A DNA stretch of 64,000 nt, from NCBI GenBank assembly GCA_002778195.1, contig PCDI01000001.1, positions 124,001 to 188,000 on the forward strand. Reading direction: 5' to 3'. The notes under the pieces are model-generated. The model worked only from the letters and a program-made list of their open reading frames with translations, had not been told where the DNA came from and did not search any database. Both the position numbers and the translations under genes were made by a program. Shown piece after piece: positions 42,737 to 54,994 of this stretch (the stretch's first letter is position 1; each line of letters opens with the position of its first letter). Source of the stretch: Raffaelea ambrosiae. Taxonomy: Eukaryota; Ascomycota; Sordariomycetes; Ophiostomatales; Ophiostomataceae.

Positions 42737-43138
42737 GGAGACAGGGAACTCTGGACATGGACGGACGCGATTCTGATTACATATAGACAAATACCCGTGG
42801 GATCAGTGATAATGAGGCACAGATATTTGGCAATTGGCGATTGGCAGGATGAAATGAATGATGGTATTGTTCTGTCCTCCCCCAAAAATATGATATAATT
42901 ATGCGCTGAAATGCAAGGCGGTGTGTGAACTAATTGGTGAGGCTCTTGCAAAATCGCTCCAGCATACTTCACGTGGCTGCCCGGTGTGCCCTCTATGCCC
43001 CTTGAATGTAATGCATATGCTTTCCCTCATGGTGTCTTTCACGAGTACTTCATTTCTCTTGTCATTCCCATCATTAATACCTGTATCGACATGTAGCCAC
43101 CGTATTCAAGACGGCTGCCGGATATACCCTTGGTTGTA
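42737..43138. other. convergent 3' region, hydrolase / patatin gene
   Basis: About 400 bases between convergent stop codons. Nothing was recognised beyond 3' untranslated sequence. Confidence 0.35.
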
Positions 43139-46087
43139 TCATGCGTCTGAGCTCTTAGAGCCTGTTTTGCTCGCGGCTGCGCTGCTCCGGGGAGGTTCGG
43201 GTGGTTTGGTTAGCGGCAAGCTTGAGGCTGTCATAGCTACTTTGACCATGATCGGGTCAGAGACGGATCTCCCGGAGAGTCGCCGGCCTCGTTTCAGGTG
43301 CAAATGGCCTTCTTCATAGGGTTCCATGTCGGAGTCACCATCGACTACAGCGTCCTGCTCGGATAGTCGATCGGATGCGTAGTTGGGTGTGTCTGGAAGG
43401 AGTTGAGTTTGTGGTGCAGTAATGCTACCTACCGCTTGCAAGACGGCTTGATGTGCGGCGGTCACAGCTGCAGAAGCCGCAGCGGATACAGCAGACACTG
43501 CCGAAGAGGCAGAACCTCGCCGGTAGCCCTTCATGGTCAACATGGGTGACTCGTCTCCATTCTGGTGGTCTCTGCTGGCTGATCCGTCATCATAGACAGA
43601 GGCAGCAGACGACGGCAAGCCGTTCGCAGATCGGTGGATGTTGCTGTAAGTAAGGCCGTAGCTCTTGCGCAAGAACGACGCGTTAGGTGACAACGTCTTG
43701 GCCACCATGGGTAGATGCTGCAGACTGTTTTGTTTGGCTGCGCTACGGTACGGAAGCAACAGCCGGTGTTCAGCACCGGCGTAAGATGACATATTAAGGC
43801 CGGCTGGGCCGGCGCAAACTGTAACCGTGGCTGGCCCATCAGGTTGACTGATGTTTTGATACGATTTCAAGTTTACTTCCTCAAACAGGGAAGACAAACT
43901 CATGTCACCCATGCCGCGACGTGCAGACAATGATTGGCCACTGGTATCGCCACCACTGTCGTCCCCAAAGTCGGACTTTTGGCCTGTTTTTTCGTTGGAA
44001 GCGGCAGTCAGTTGATACTGATTGTGCTGGCGACGGGCAGAGAGCTGCACGCTGCTTCCAGATCCGCGCCTCCGGTGGTTGTAGTACCACGGCCGCTGCC
44101 CGAGTCCGTATAAATGTATAGGTAGGTTCATGTATTCGGGATCTATGTCATCATCGCTGTCGACACGTGTGGCGGCTATGCCGTCTCCGTGGCTGGAGTA
44201 GAATCCCCTTGGGCGGACACCCAGTTCATACGCCCCAGTAAAGAACCGACGCAGATTGACCTGGCTATCGCTGAAGGCAGTGCGCTCGCGTAGCGTGTAG
44301 ACGGCCCTGTCCAAGGCCAGTTCGACAGCACAAGCATGCTCAATGCGCGAAATGCTGGGCCAGGTGGCCTGCTCACCAACACGACAGGCCTCCAGCATAA
44401 ACTCGGGTGTGGGATTGCTCATCAGGTAGGTGCCCCAGGTGAGACCCATGCGTGGCAGGATGTTGATGTCGGCAGTGTACTTTTGGCTCAACATCTGGAG
44501 CAGCATGGTGAGGCTGCCGCGAAAGACGCCCATATCGACCATAGTTTCAAGATAATAGATAGCCTCGGACTTGCCAAGCCAGCCCACAGTGTACATGAGG
44601 TCGCTGGCAGAAGGCATGCTCACGGTGCCAGCTGCTGGCTGCTGGACGCTCTCAGCGGTAGTCGGAATGCGCTTTTCGTCTTTGGTGACAAACACAACAA
44701 TGTGCGGGTTTGCCTGGGAAACAATGAAGTGGTTGACGTTGAGCATCTCACCCAGGCGCTCAACTGGCACGTCGTTGTTCAGTGAGCCGTCGATCCACAG
44801 CTGCTCGGCCGGGTCCCAGGGCACATGGTCGCCCGTATCACCGTCACGCACGAGCAGGGACTGGGCACCGAACACGCCCGGGATAGAGCACGAGGCAACG
44901 ACAGCAGACCAGATGATGACGTCTGGTGCAGTTAGGTAGTTCAGAAGAGGCGGGAGCTGTAAGCCCGGCTTGGAGGACACAGTGATGTTGAGGATGCGGC
45001 GGGTTCGGTTGAAGGCCTCCTGGAAGGTCATATCGCCGAGCAGGTCGCGCAGGACACGAGCAATGTGACGGCTGTCGTGCCATGAGCCGTAGCGTAGAGC
45101 ACGGCCAATGTGCGTCAGCCACGAGTCCGGGTTGTCCTTGTCGGTGAAAACGGCCAGGTCGCCGTGTGCGAAGCGCTCCAGCAACTCCGGGATCTCCTCG
45201 TTGGTGCGGGTGCACAAGACGGCGGCCACGATGGAGCCGGCTGACGTGCCGGAGATGATGCGCGGCAGTAGCTGACGGTCATGTAGGGCTTTGAGAACGC
45301 CAATATGGGCCATGCCGTAGACAGAGCCGCCGCTGAGGATGAGGGCGCTGCGGCCATAACTGCGGCGGGCCAGTAGCAACTGGTCGAGCATGTCGCGGTG
45401 GGTGAGGCCACGAGGTAGAGCAGCGGCATTCCGGCTGTGGTCGAGGAGGGCCTGAATGAGATCGACGGAGGCCTTGACATAGCGCTCGACGAGGTGTTTT
45501 GTGCCGGTGTGGGAGTGGTTGTAGAGGTCGGCGCTGCTTATGCCGCCGACGTCGCGGGAGAGTGCGGTGCGGATGAGGTGCAGCATTCGATGGATGTCCG
45601 AGGACGCGCGTGCGCTTTCGAGATCTTGCAGCCGCCGTGAGACCAGCTCTGGGTTGTAGTACTCGTCGCTCTCGTCGGCTGTCTTCCACGCCTCGTGCTC
45701 TTTGAGCTCGTCGAGCATCTGCGCAGCAGTTTCCCACTCTTCGTAGCTTCCGGCCTGGGTGGAAAGTTAGCAGCAGGCCTGGAGCCACATCGCCGAGAAC
45801 ATGGACCTGGCGGACACTCGAGTACACGCGTGGAGACTCACAGTGGCCATGCGCAGCTCAAGAGTGCGTTGGCGCTGCTGTTTTGACTGCTCTGCGCGAC
45901 GATCCGATTTGCTGGACCGAGCGGTACCGACGCGTATCGATTCAGAAAGGCGGCCAACAAGCGACGATAGTATGGAGGTAGGCAGGGTTTCCTTCTGGCC
46001 CGAGACGAAGGAGGGACCAGGCAATGGCACCGAGCTAGGGTCTGCGCAGCCTTGGCCATGGCCCTCAGTGGGCAGCAGGAGGTCCAT
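43139..46087 (-). CDS. patatin-like triacylglycerol lipase (TGL3/4/5 type, DUF3336)
   Basis: This lipid-droplet lipase-type protein has 953 aa from two exons (45842-46087 and 43139-45754). The 87 nt intron has a GTGAGT donor, a GCTAAC branch point and a CAG acceptor. Across the join the DUF3336 region reads AGSYEEWETAAQMLDELKEH. The patatin core follows: oxyanion loop LSGGSVYGMAHIG, nucleophile S253 in GTSAGS, and D404 in WIDGSLNNDVP. Relatives hydrolyse storage triacylglycerol and can have acyltransferase activity. The C-terminal 350 residues are Ser/Ala-rich and disordered, with possible phosphorylation-type RRGSAS sites. An upstream exon encoding a membrane segment cannot be excluded, since many relatives have one. 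Confidence 0.92.
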
Positions 46088-47692
46088 GATGAGGGCAGCG
46101 AGGGCGTAGGAAGTTGAGAGGTCGCGGAGAAGAGAGGAGAGATTAACGAACGCCTTGAAAAGCGAGGTCGGTTAGAAACTGCCCTGTGTTCGTGGCAGCG
46201 TGCAGCTGGGTCGTTGCTGTTGGATTGGCCCGTCTTTGCAGAGGAGGCGGTCAAGAGGAGGGAATATGCAAAGTGAAGTCGGCTGGAATGCTGAGTCGGC
46301 AGACAGGTTCTGCAAGTAACAAATGGAGCAGACGCCAGTTTGTCACTGCTGCCGCTGCCGCTTCAAAGAGATTCGAGAAGGTCAAGACTGTTGCTGTTCT
46401 AAGACGTTGTTTGCGCCCCAAAGGGGCCGGTTCGCGAGAACGATGCTTATGGAAATTATCGAGGAGGTGATCGTGGGGATTTTAACATCCCAGGTAAGAA
46501 CGGCAAGAATACCGTTGGCACAGAATACCATTGAGCGATAAATGTAGAACCTGTCTAGAACAAGGATCCAGGTTGCAAGTGTGCCTCGTAGCCATCATGA
46601 AGACCGTCCATGGTGCGTAGTAAGAGACTGCGTGACGTAGGTGGGCATTTTGGGGCGGCTGTGGCCTTCCCATCCATGCCGAGGCGGTTTGGGCAGCCAG
46701 GCGGTGTGGTAAGGGAGTAAGTAGTAGGTTTCGTGGGTTCTCCCGACTGTTCCTAGCGCTAGCGTGCTAGCGTGCTAACGTGGCGGTTTGTCGGGGGGGA
46801 CTATGGGGGACGCTGCGGCAAAGGGTGCGAGTCACGAGGCGGCGATTGGCGAGATGGGCAGCAGAGCGTCGCCCGTTGCCGATCTAGAAAAGCCGAATTC
46901 AACTGGGCCAGGCCAATCACCCCGCAGATCTATGTCAGGTGGCAGCTGAAAGGGTGGTCCACACAGTAGCATTCTGTGGGGAACGTCACTGTTTCTAGCG
47001 GGATGTGGCGCGTTTACCCCGTAAATGGAAAGAATACCGCCCTCCAACCCCCCCCGGAAATTCGAGACATTCTCACTACGCTTACACTAATAAAGAAGAA
47101 TGACATGCATGCAAACTGCTCACTTTTGGAGATATCTGTCGTATCGAAAGTATATATACATGTATTCACAGTCGTCCTGTCCACGTGGGATCCGTGTAAG
47201 ACACAGAGCACAGCCTTGTCCCACCAGCAGCAGCCCTCCATGGGTACAGAGCTCACTTGTCTCGCCTCGTAAGTTTAAGTGTATTTTTTTGGGGTTGTGG
47301 GGGGGGAAATCCTGGGGGGAGAAATCCTGCATTCTGTCGCCAAGGGTGCATCGCCTGTATCCCTCGTTTCACATGTCAATCAGATGGACATCGGGGCCGG
47401 CCGTCAGGGTAGCACCACTCTGCCTCCATCAGGGCCGCTTTGCTGATGCTGCGTAGGAAGGGCAGTACATAAGCGGATAGTTACCAGCAGGACACGCCAG
47501 GCCTTCCGCTGGCCCGTGGAATGAAGGTCGTTGTTGGTGTGTTCTATGGCTGATAGCTGCTAGCGTGGAATACAGGTCTGGCGCGTTCTCTTTGTCCGTG
47601 TAGATAGACTGGCATCGGGTCAGAGGCAGGTCCGGGTAGTCAGTCCATTCTTTGTTCCATTTGAAGCTTTCTGGACGGACCTTCTCTTCCTT
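46088..47692. other. 1.6 kb gene-free stretch
   Basis: This holds the patatin gene promoter and the 3' flank of the DUF3431 gene. It contains a triplicated GCTAGCGT/GCTAACGT octamer (46758-46781) and G-runs near 47289-47310. I saw no coding sequence, tRNA or transposon remnant. Confidence 0.4.
46758..46781 (+). repeat. three tandem GCTAGCGT-type octamers
   Basis: Two perfect copies of GCTAGCGT are followed by one with a single change (GCTAACGT). They lie about 670 bp upstream of the patatin gene start. It may be a chance microsatellite. Confidence 0.7.
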
Positions 47693-48892
47693 TTATTCCA
47701 CGCCAAACGGCTCTGCACTGCGTCCCGAGGGCATGCGCCCTCGTTCTTTTGCCCATTCCAGCCCGTGCGTGACCTGCTGCTCGAGTTGGGCGATGCCCTC
47801 GCGCATGTCCTCATCTTCCTCGCCGTCTGCCGCCATGTTGCGTGCATACCGCGTCCGCAGCTCTTCGAGTTGGTCGCACTGCTCGTCCCACGTATTCCAC
47901 GCGTCAGCACTGCCAAAGCAGACCCCATAGGCCTGGCAGTAGCAGCTGTGCACAGTCGGGCACAGTCGGCCGTCATTGGAGTCAGAAAGAACAATGTGCC
48001 ACAGGTACTCCCATACGCGCTCCGCATGCCTGTTGCTCAAATCCGTCCGCAGCAGCCAGTCGCGATACCGCTTCCAGTCGGCCAGTGGTGTTGCCAGGAT
48101 GCGCTCACGCGTCACTGCAAACTCGCCGCAGCACGGCTGAGCCAGCGCTGGCGGCATGTCATGGATACCGCCGCCGCGGCCGGTGTCCGTTTCCTTGGGG
48201 AAAATTTGTGGCCACGCAGCACGCATATTCCGGGCATACGTGTTGATATCTTTGTCGACCGACTCGGGAGGTCCGCTGCCGCTGTCGCTGCCACCCAGGA
48301 TCAGCCGCGTCGGACAGCCTGGATCGGGATCGCAGCGCAAATTGAAGTAGCCCTGCTGCAGAACGAAACTCCTGTCCAGACGGGCGAGGACGCTCGCCAG
48401 TCGGCCGCCACCGCCGTCCCTTTGTTCCGTACTTCTGGCGCTGCTGCTGCCACTTCTGTTGCTGTCCATGCTCTGGCTGAAATTCTCATCGTCCAACAGC
48501 CACGGGTGGTACCAGGTCTTGTCCCGGCTATGGACAAAGATGGTGACGTCGGTCAAGGCGTCGGCCTCGTAGGCCTCGACGATGTAGCTCAGGTACGAGA
48601 GGGCGTCGCCACCCTTCCCTTCTGGCGATGGCGAGACATAGAGTGTGACATTGTTCACGGGCATGTCGGCCAGCTCGTTCGTAACCATGTTCATGTCGTC
48701 CTGCTGCTGGCAGGCCACGACTAGCATTTCTGTGTAGGAGTCGAATGTGTGCCGCTGTCCTGGCCCGATGCCCAGCATACGGAACCCGCTCTGCCAATTA
48801 ACAGTGTGTAGGAGGCGCAGCACCGTGAACCCGAGGGTGCCGAGTAGCAGCACCGCCGACACAAAGCGGACAAGCTGTCGCGCAGAGGCCAT
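47693..48892 (-). CDS. DUF3431 family membrane-anchored protein
   Basis: This single-exon gene encodes 399 aa from the ATG at 48892. An N-terminal signal anchor (about residues 9-28, FVSAVLLLGTLGFTVLRLL) implies a type II membrane or Golgi/secretory protein. The body matches fungal DUF3431: EMLVVACQQQDDMNMVTNEL, YVSPSPEGKGGDALSYLSYI, TIFVHSRDKTWYHPWLLDD, CCGEFAVTRERIL and the Cys-rich end RLCPTVHSCYCQAYGVCFGS. The family looks distantly like a glycosyltransferase (His-x-Arg-Asp motif, lumenal domain, conserved cysteines), but no activity is established. Frame upstream of 48892 also contains an ATG at 49021, less likely because it would add a second hydrophobic stretch. Confidence 0.88.
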   Translation of the reverse strand: MASARQLVRFVSAVLLLGTLGFTVLRLLHTVNWQSGFRMLGIGPGQRHTFDSYTEMLVVACQQQDDMNMVTNELADMPVNNVTLYVSPSPEGKGGDALSYLSYIVEAYEADALTDVTIFVHSRDKTWYHPWLLDDENFSQSMDSNRSGSSSARSTEQRDGGGGRLASVLARLDRSFVLQQGYFNLRCDPDPGCPTRLILGGSDSGSGPPESVDKDINTYARNMRAAWPQIFPKETDTGRGGGIHDMPPALAQPCCGEFAVTRERILATPLADWKRYRDWLLRTDLSNRHAERVWEYLWHIVLSDSNDGRLCPTVHSCYCQAYGVCFGSADAWNTWDEQCDQLEELRTRYARNMAADGEEDEDMREGIAQLEQQVTHGLEWAKERGRMPSGRSAEPFGVE

Positions 48893-49681
48893 CCCGACTG
48901 CGCACCAACGAGAGACAGGCAAGAAGAAAAGGGGAAGAGAGGCGATGTGGTGAGAGCTCCCCAAAACAAGGCTAGCTCCCAGGAACAGAAGGGATTGGAG
49001 GGATGCATGTCCCCATATCATATATGCGGCGCGCAAGTGCCCGCTCTAATAAAGATAAGACGATCGAAATTTTAAGGTGCAATTCCTGCCATGCCATGCT
49101 GCTGCCAGGAAACGAAACGCGCTAATGCGAGGCTGGACGCCCCGACGCTACAGTGGCAATACACGCCTGTACATATGGCAGGCACTCGCAGTTCGCTCTG
49201 GCCCCCCGAAGTGCTGCATCTTACTGTACGATGATTGGCTTGCACCTCCCACCACACTCATTTGTGTCTGCTGTTCTTGGATGACAAGAGGCTGGTAGAA
49301 ACTTTGCCTTATATCGCCTTGCCTATCTCGAGCATAAGTTCACTCAAAGTGTGATAATTTTTTTGCTTCTTGAGACTGCTTCGGTATGCGTGCCAACCCA
49401 TGCACAGGCCATGCGCTGTCTCCAGTTATTGCTTATTGTTTAAGGTTTCAGAGCTAAAGACTGCTATATGTTGTTGACATTTACCTCTGAAACAAGCTCA
49501 TGGTCTCTGCTTTACTCCGCCCAGTCGGCACTGGTCATGGGACGGTTGTGAATGGCCCAGCTATGCCGAAACCAGGTTATCGTAATGCAAATGCCAAAGC
49601 ATTCCAGCGTGTAAGACAAGGCCGCAGTAATGCTCCGAGCAACGTTTGCGGTGAGTCTCTTGTACTCATTCCATCATCAGT
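48893..49681. other. intergenic, DUF3431 promoter to MCT transporter 3' end
   Basis: About 790 bases carrying the DUF3431 promoter and the 3' flank of the following minus-strand gene. Nothing else was recognised. Confidence 0.35.
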
Positions 49682-51170
49682 TCAGAACTTTATCCATGCT
49701 TTCTTCGGCCCGCAAGCCAGGATCTTAGCCACGACCAGGCACAGAGAGCTGGCAATATAGCTTGCAATCGTAAAGACAATCAAACTCCAGTAATCCTTGT
49801 TGGTTTGTTCGAGGATCCGGCCTCCTAGCGGAGTGCTCGTGAATGCACTGGAAAGGAAAATGCATGTTAGGTACATCGCAGATAAATCGCGTCACCGCCT
49901 GTCTGTGAACTTAGACTAACCTAATACTGACGACCACGTACGCAGTCGCGTAGTACCGCCCGTATGACTCAAGCTTACAGAGCTGTCCCACACAGACTGG
50001 CGCAAGACTGACCGTGCTGCCGCTGCAGAAGCCAAAAGTCAGAGAGTACACGATCATCAATGCTTGGCTTGACTTGGCCGGCAGCCAGAAGCACGCGTTA
50101 AACACGGCACAACCCGTCATGGTGATGATTAGCAGGTTGAATCGCCCGAACCGATCTGCACAATATCCCGGGATCCAGCGGCCCAAAATTCCGCCAGCGT
50201 TAATTAGCGACAGCAACATATTGGCAAACGTCGCCGACTGGCCGTGGTCGATTGCATACGATGGCAGGTATCCAAATGGAATAAAGAGCCCCCACTCCAT
50301 GAAAAACACGCCCAGGCTCGTAAATACCAAGGCCAGTTGCCGAAAGGCGCCAATGTCAGGCCGTACATTGACGAGCGTCAGCTTCTTGGGAGGGAATCGA
50401 GGCCGAATCAAAAGGACCGCGAGGATGAACGTGAACATGCACACGAAGGCAGCCGCCCGGGTAGCCCAGGCGAAGCCCACAGATGAGAATAGTTTCTGCA
50501 ACATTAATGGGAAGACAATGCCGCCCACGGCACCGCCAGAGGAGGCCAGGCCGGTTGCCAGACCTCGCCGGCGATGGAAGTAGTGTGCCACGATCGAGAT
50601 GGACGGACTGAAGACCATTGAGAGACTCAGGCCGCCCACGACCCCAAAGACAAGCATGAAATGCCAGTATATTTGGCAAAAGCTCAACAGGATCAAGTAG
50701 AGCACCGTCAAAATGCCGCCGCAGCCGATGAGCTCTCGCGGACCCCGGGCATCGAATATCGGACCAACTTGTATACCCAAGAAGAAGGTCAGGCCATTGT
50801 AGACACCGAATATCCAGCCTACCGCTTCAGAGCTCGAATCCCGGAGCTGGTTGTGCAGAAGATATTCCTGGAACGTGCCGATGCTGTTCATAAAGGCCAT
50901 AGACCCGAAGAGTGCCATCCAGCTGCCAAGCACCACGGCCCAGGCACGCCATCCACCCTCCGGATAGGTGATGACCTCTTCGGTGTCGCTTGTCAGAACG
51001 CCCGCGTCGAGTTCGTCCAGCTGCCCTTTCTCGCCCAGGAGGCTTCCTTGGCGAAATGCATCCGTGGCAGTCGGATCTGGGCTCTGCGCGGCGGAGTCTG
51101 CAGTCAAGATCGAGTCCCCAGCGGCAGTGGTTCGAGCTCCATTGCTTTTCTCGACCACAGAGGTGCTCAT
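49682..51170 (-). CDS. MFS monocarboxylate-transporter-like permease (MCT family)
   Basis: A plasma-membrane carrier of 471 aa from two exons (49921-51170 and 49682-49847) joined by a 73 nt intron. The N-terminus is hydrophilic (about 70 residues) and then YPEGGWRAWAVVLGSWMALF opens the first helix, the classical fungal MCT signature. Further marks are SIGTFQEYLL, GWIFGVYNGLTFFLGIQVGP, HYFHRRRGLATGLASSGGAV and GRWIPGYCADRFGRFN. The second exon restores the last two helices (STPLGGRILEQTNKDYW onward). Fungal members carry carboxylates, nicotinate/riboflavin or xenobiotic-type acids, so the substrate is open. It is divergent from a Zn2Cys6 gene, and its promoter holds two GTCGG-N5-CCGAC palindromes. 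Confidence 0.9.
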
Positions 51171-51420
51171 TGTTCCGGGCTCCGCTCAGTGAAAATGAGT
51201 TTGTGTGACTGGTACGATTTGGTGCAAAACGGGAATTCAAAAAATCTTCATTTCATCGAGACCATCTATGGCAACACCGACTTTGCTCCGACTGCTTGCA
51301 ACCCCAGGACCTGTCCAAGCGTAGACCCCGAACCGCAAGGATGCCAATATACAAATGCTGCATTTCTACTGGCCGTTGAACTCGTTCTGTCCAGGACTAA
51401 TGCTAACCGTTCTGCTGGCT

Positions 51421-51435
51421 GTCGGAAGACCCGAC
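51421..51435. promoter_or_regulatory. palindrome GTCGG-N5-CCGAC, site 1
   Basis: A perfect 5+5 inverted repeat with a five-base spacer (AAGAC), about 250 bp upstream of the MCT start. The CGG...CCG form is the standard target layout of dimeric Zn2Cys6 proteins. Confidence 0.6.
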
Positions 51436-51466
51436 GGAATTGTGGGCACCCCTTAATGGCATCATT

Positions 51467-51481
51467 GTCGGGTTGGCCGAC
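51467..51481. promoter_or_regulatory. palindrome GTCGG-N5-CCGAC, site 2
   Basis: A second perfect copy of the same arms and the same spacer length (GTTGG), starting 46 bp after site 1. The spacer sequence differs, so the arms rather than a duplication are conserved. Confidence 0.6.
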
Positions 51482-52335
51482 AAGACCACCGTTCACGTCA
51501 GGTCCACCATCGAGCTTTAGTTTCGTCCTTTAGTTTCGTCGCGTCAGTGGGTTATTTGATGGCCGAGCTTGATCGATATTGAAAACAGGGTCCCAAAGCT
51601 GGGGACGAGAAGTTTAAGTACACGACCAGAGAGTTATCGGAGAGTTATCACTGCACATGCTGTGCTACTCCGCATTTGGCAACAAACACCCGGTAAAGGT
51701 TGCGTTCATCCCCAGTGGCCGCCGGCCTGTGCCCAGTCGCGTGCAAGACTCTTATCGACATAGCCTGATCGCAGGTACCAGGCTCAGCCTCGTAGTCCCG
51801 GGATAAGATGCAAGTCGCAATGCACAAGGTATACATGCACGTCTTAGGAAGCGATGATCCGAACTGTGCAAATGTGTCTTATCTTAAGTGCAACAATGTC
51901 TCGCTGTTCGCGGAAGAGCATCCGAACCTCCAACAAGCAGGAAAGTGCAACCGGGACTAACTGAGAGTAGCATTAGGGGTATCGCCTGGGACGGCGGATG
52001 GGCGACATGGCTATCAACAGTTTGCCGATGGTGATTCCAGATCAAATTTCGAAGCTCCCCAGCGCCTATGGCCGGGGCTCGAACACATAAGAGAAACGCC
52101 ACTGAGTCACTAACTCGCTTATCCTACATAAGTCGTGGTAAAGTGGCCCCATGTTATCCCGGTGGGTTCCTAATAATGGGAGCTCCTAGCTGTGCACGCT
52201 GCCATCTTATCTGTGGGTCAGACAGCCGACATATACGACGGCAATTTGGCCCATTGGTTTCTCATGCCTCTGATCCGCTGCTGCTCTTCCCGCATGAAAC
52301 CACGACAGGCCGGTCACGGACGCTCCTTGGAACCG

Positions 52336-54843
52336 ATGAATATGCCGACCACAGTTCGCCGCCGGAGGATACGGCGTGTTGCAGATGAAAATCGAAAAAG
52401 GGCACCAAGGGCGTAAGTCTGGGGTTGTCCCTGTCTGGGGGGTATCATCCGCCTTGCTAACGCCCGGCAGATGCGAGTTATGCAAGGCCAGAAAGTCCAA
52501 GTGCATCGAGACTACCTCAGGCTCGTGCCAGAGATGTGTCAAGAAGTCCCTTGTTTGCCGGTTCAGCCGGTGCGTTAATCACCAGCTCTCCGGCCTGTCG
52601 CTTTGCCACGATCGAACTAACAAGGAACATTTCTAGCGAGAAAAGTCCTATATCCGATGTTGTGGTGACTCCAGGCCGCCGGGGCTCAAGACGCCACGAT
52701 GGTATTCCCATCATGCCTGTTACTGATTCAGATATGGCAGAAGCCAGCCCTGAAGGGATCTTCAGTTTGAGCAGTGGTGCGCTGTTTGCCATCAGTTTCG
52801 CCCTCACGACTCCCAACACGGAACAGTCTACTAATAACACGTTCTTTCCAGACCCGACACAACAGGCGGCATGGCCACGGTTCCTGTCAAGACTCCGAGA
52901 GGCATTCTCACTCGATCCGCATCCTGCGGCTGAGGGAGAAAGGTTGCTAATACAGGCAGTAAGGCTCAATCCAGGTCGAAGATTCTCCGACAGTCATAGT
53001 TGTTGACAGATATCTCAGCAAGCACCGCGTTCCTCTCTTCTGCAGCCTGCCGAATTCCACCGATTGCGCAGGGCTGTGGAAGCAATGCCACCTCGTTCTG
53101 TAGCAGAGTTCCTCGTCTCTGTGTGTATCGAGCATAGCACCGATATATTCTTCTATTTTGACCAGGCCCAGTTTGCCTTGGACATGGACGAATTCTACTC
53201 GGATCCGACATCTCCGCTCCGGAGAGACTGTACTTTCGTCTGCTTAGCGCACGCTGTCCTCGCCTTGGGAAGCCAGTGGGCATCACGAGCAAAGCCCGAG
53301 GACTCATCAGCCTCGCTGGCACCCGAGGATGGAGACCCGGGCCGCATTTTCTACGGAGAGGCCAGCGCGCTTCTTCCTGATATCATAGAACGTCCCTCGA
53401 TTCGCTCGGTACAAGCCCCGTTCATCTTGGCCGTCTGCCTGCTACCGTCCAGCGCTCTTGGGTCCTCATACATGTACTTCGGCCTGGCATTACGAAAAGC
53501 ACTTGCTCTTGACTTGCACAAGGATCCGGATGATCCCACGCTCTGTGAAAAAGACAAGGAAGTCCGTCGCCGTATTTGGTGGACGATCTACTCCCTTGAG
53601 CGGTATGTGCCCACCCACTGGCTCTGCGCCGGGCGTCCCACGATATTGCTGACACGGGCATTTAGCTGCGTGACATTAAAACTGAATAGAATGCGCTCTA
53701 TTGACGCAGAAATCATCACTGTCTCTCTACCAACGCCCTGTCCGGCAATTGACAGCCTGCAGAAATATGATAATGTTCTGCACCAAATAGCCAGTGCCAG
53801 GCTGACAAAAATCATGGACAAGCTGGGAGAACCCATGTGAGAGCACTCGTCCATATTACATCGTGCCAATTTCAGGGTCCTTTGCTAACACGAAATGCAC
53901 CAGCAAAGCCAACACCCCGGTTTCTCAATATGCAGCGGAGCTGAAAGAGTGGAAACGGTCTCTGCCGCCATCTTTTGATCTCGATACCATCCCCCCCAAA
54001 ACTTCGGCTTACCGAGCGGTCTTCCACTTGTATCTGAACTACTACTATGCTTGGATCGCTATGGGAAAAGTCTCGGTGGTTACGGTTGTGCGCGCTCACC
54101 TGAGGCACAGGTCTGGCACGGACAAGCAGCCGCCGCAGATTGAGGCCAGCGTCAGAGAGCTGTCGAGATCCTGCGTCAAGGCGGCCAAGAAGATGCTGAC
54201 CATGTTTGACGAGCTGAAGGTGACCCTGACAACATTCTCTTTTACCGACTTCCAGGCATGCAGCACAGCTACAATCATAGTTCTCTTGGCAGGAATCTTG
54301 GAAAGGGATGCTGGCTACGAGGCAAGAGTTCAGCTGGGCCTCGATAGCCTACGCAGCATGGCCGAAGGAAACATGACTGCCAAAACCGGTGTTTCGTTTG
54401 TGGAATCTCTCAAGGCCATCGCTGATGAAGCAGCACAAAAAGTCCGCGGTGGCCCCAATCCCATCTTGGCGGATTCTTCGCCTCAGACAGGTGTCCAGTC
54501 AGAACACCCGTCCGATTACAACAGTTGGCTCCAGTGGCTGACCAAGGCCAATACCTTGCAGTACACTCCGGTATCTCCATCCTGCCAGTCTACTCCAGAT
54601 GGCCAATATTCGCTACAAAGCCAGCAGACCGCCTCTTGGGCGTTAGGAAACAATGTCACAGGGCTTCAGCAACTGGATCTACCCCAGGTGGGCATCCACC
54701 CGAGCCTTATGCCAGCACAGGATTCACCATCGCAGTCCAGTCACCTGGACTCGTACGCCATGTCGACTCCTGTTCCTTTTGATGATGAGCAAACATATTT
54801 GATGGGACTGACAGGTATTGATATGTTGAATTTCATGGAATGA
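52336..54843 (+). CDS. Zn2Cys6 transcription factor with Fungal_trans domain
   Basis: This nuclear regulator has 725 aa from six exons: 52336-52412, 52471-52569, 52625-52958, 53046-53602, 53666-53836 and 53904-54843. All introns are GT-AG with matching phase. The zinc cluster spans the first junction: C27-x2-C30-x6-C37-x7-C45-x2-C48-x6-C55, preceded by a basic RRRRIRR patch. The Fungal_trans region includes AEFLVSVCIEHSTDIFFYFD, SSYMYFGLALRKALALDLHK and RRRIWWTIYSLER. Intron 4 (63 nt) is in frame; removing it joins LER to CVTLKLNRMRSIDAEI as the family expects. The C-terminus is Gln/Ser-rich and acidic, plausibly activating. ATGs at 52294 and 52342 are alternative starts. Its position between MCT and amidohydrolase genes suggests pathway-specific control. 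Confidence 0.88.
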
Positions 54844-54994
54844 GCAAAAGTAGTCATGTACATAGGAAGGAAACTTCAGGTATTTGCAAACGTGTATGTG
54901 ACTATGATGTTGCGATTTTAAAAGGCCCGATGGACGTACAATGCACGTCTTATAATAAATTCCTTATGCTTCTGTCACTGATGTCTCTCCTATT

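Larger units (their letters stand above)
51171..52335. promoter_or_regulatory. bidirectional promoter region, MCT transporter / Zn2Cys6 regulator
   Basis: About 1.2 kb between divergent genes. The MCT-proximal third carries CCGAC at 51277 and 51288 (direct repeat) and two inverted repeats at 51421-51435 and 51467-51481. A further CCGAC at 52226-52230 lies about 105 bp before the regulator start. Frames inside it have no domains. The sites suggest control by the neighbouring regulator, possibly including its own gene. Confidence 0.55.

Noticed and set aside
47765..48724. Plus-strand 319-residue frame
   Set aside because: It is antisense to the well-supported DUF3431 gene.
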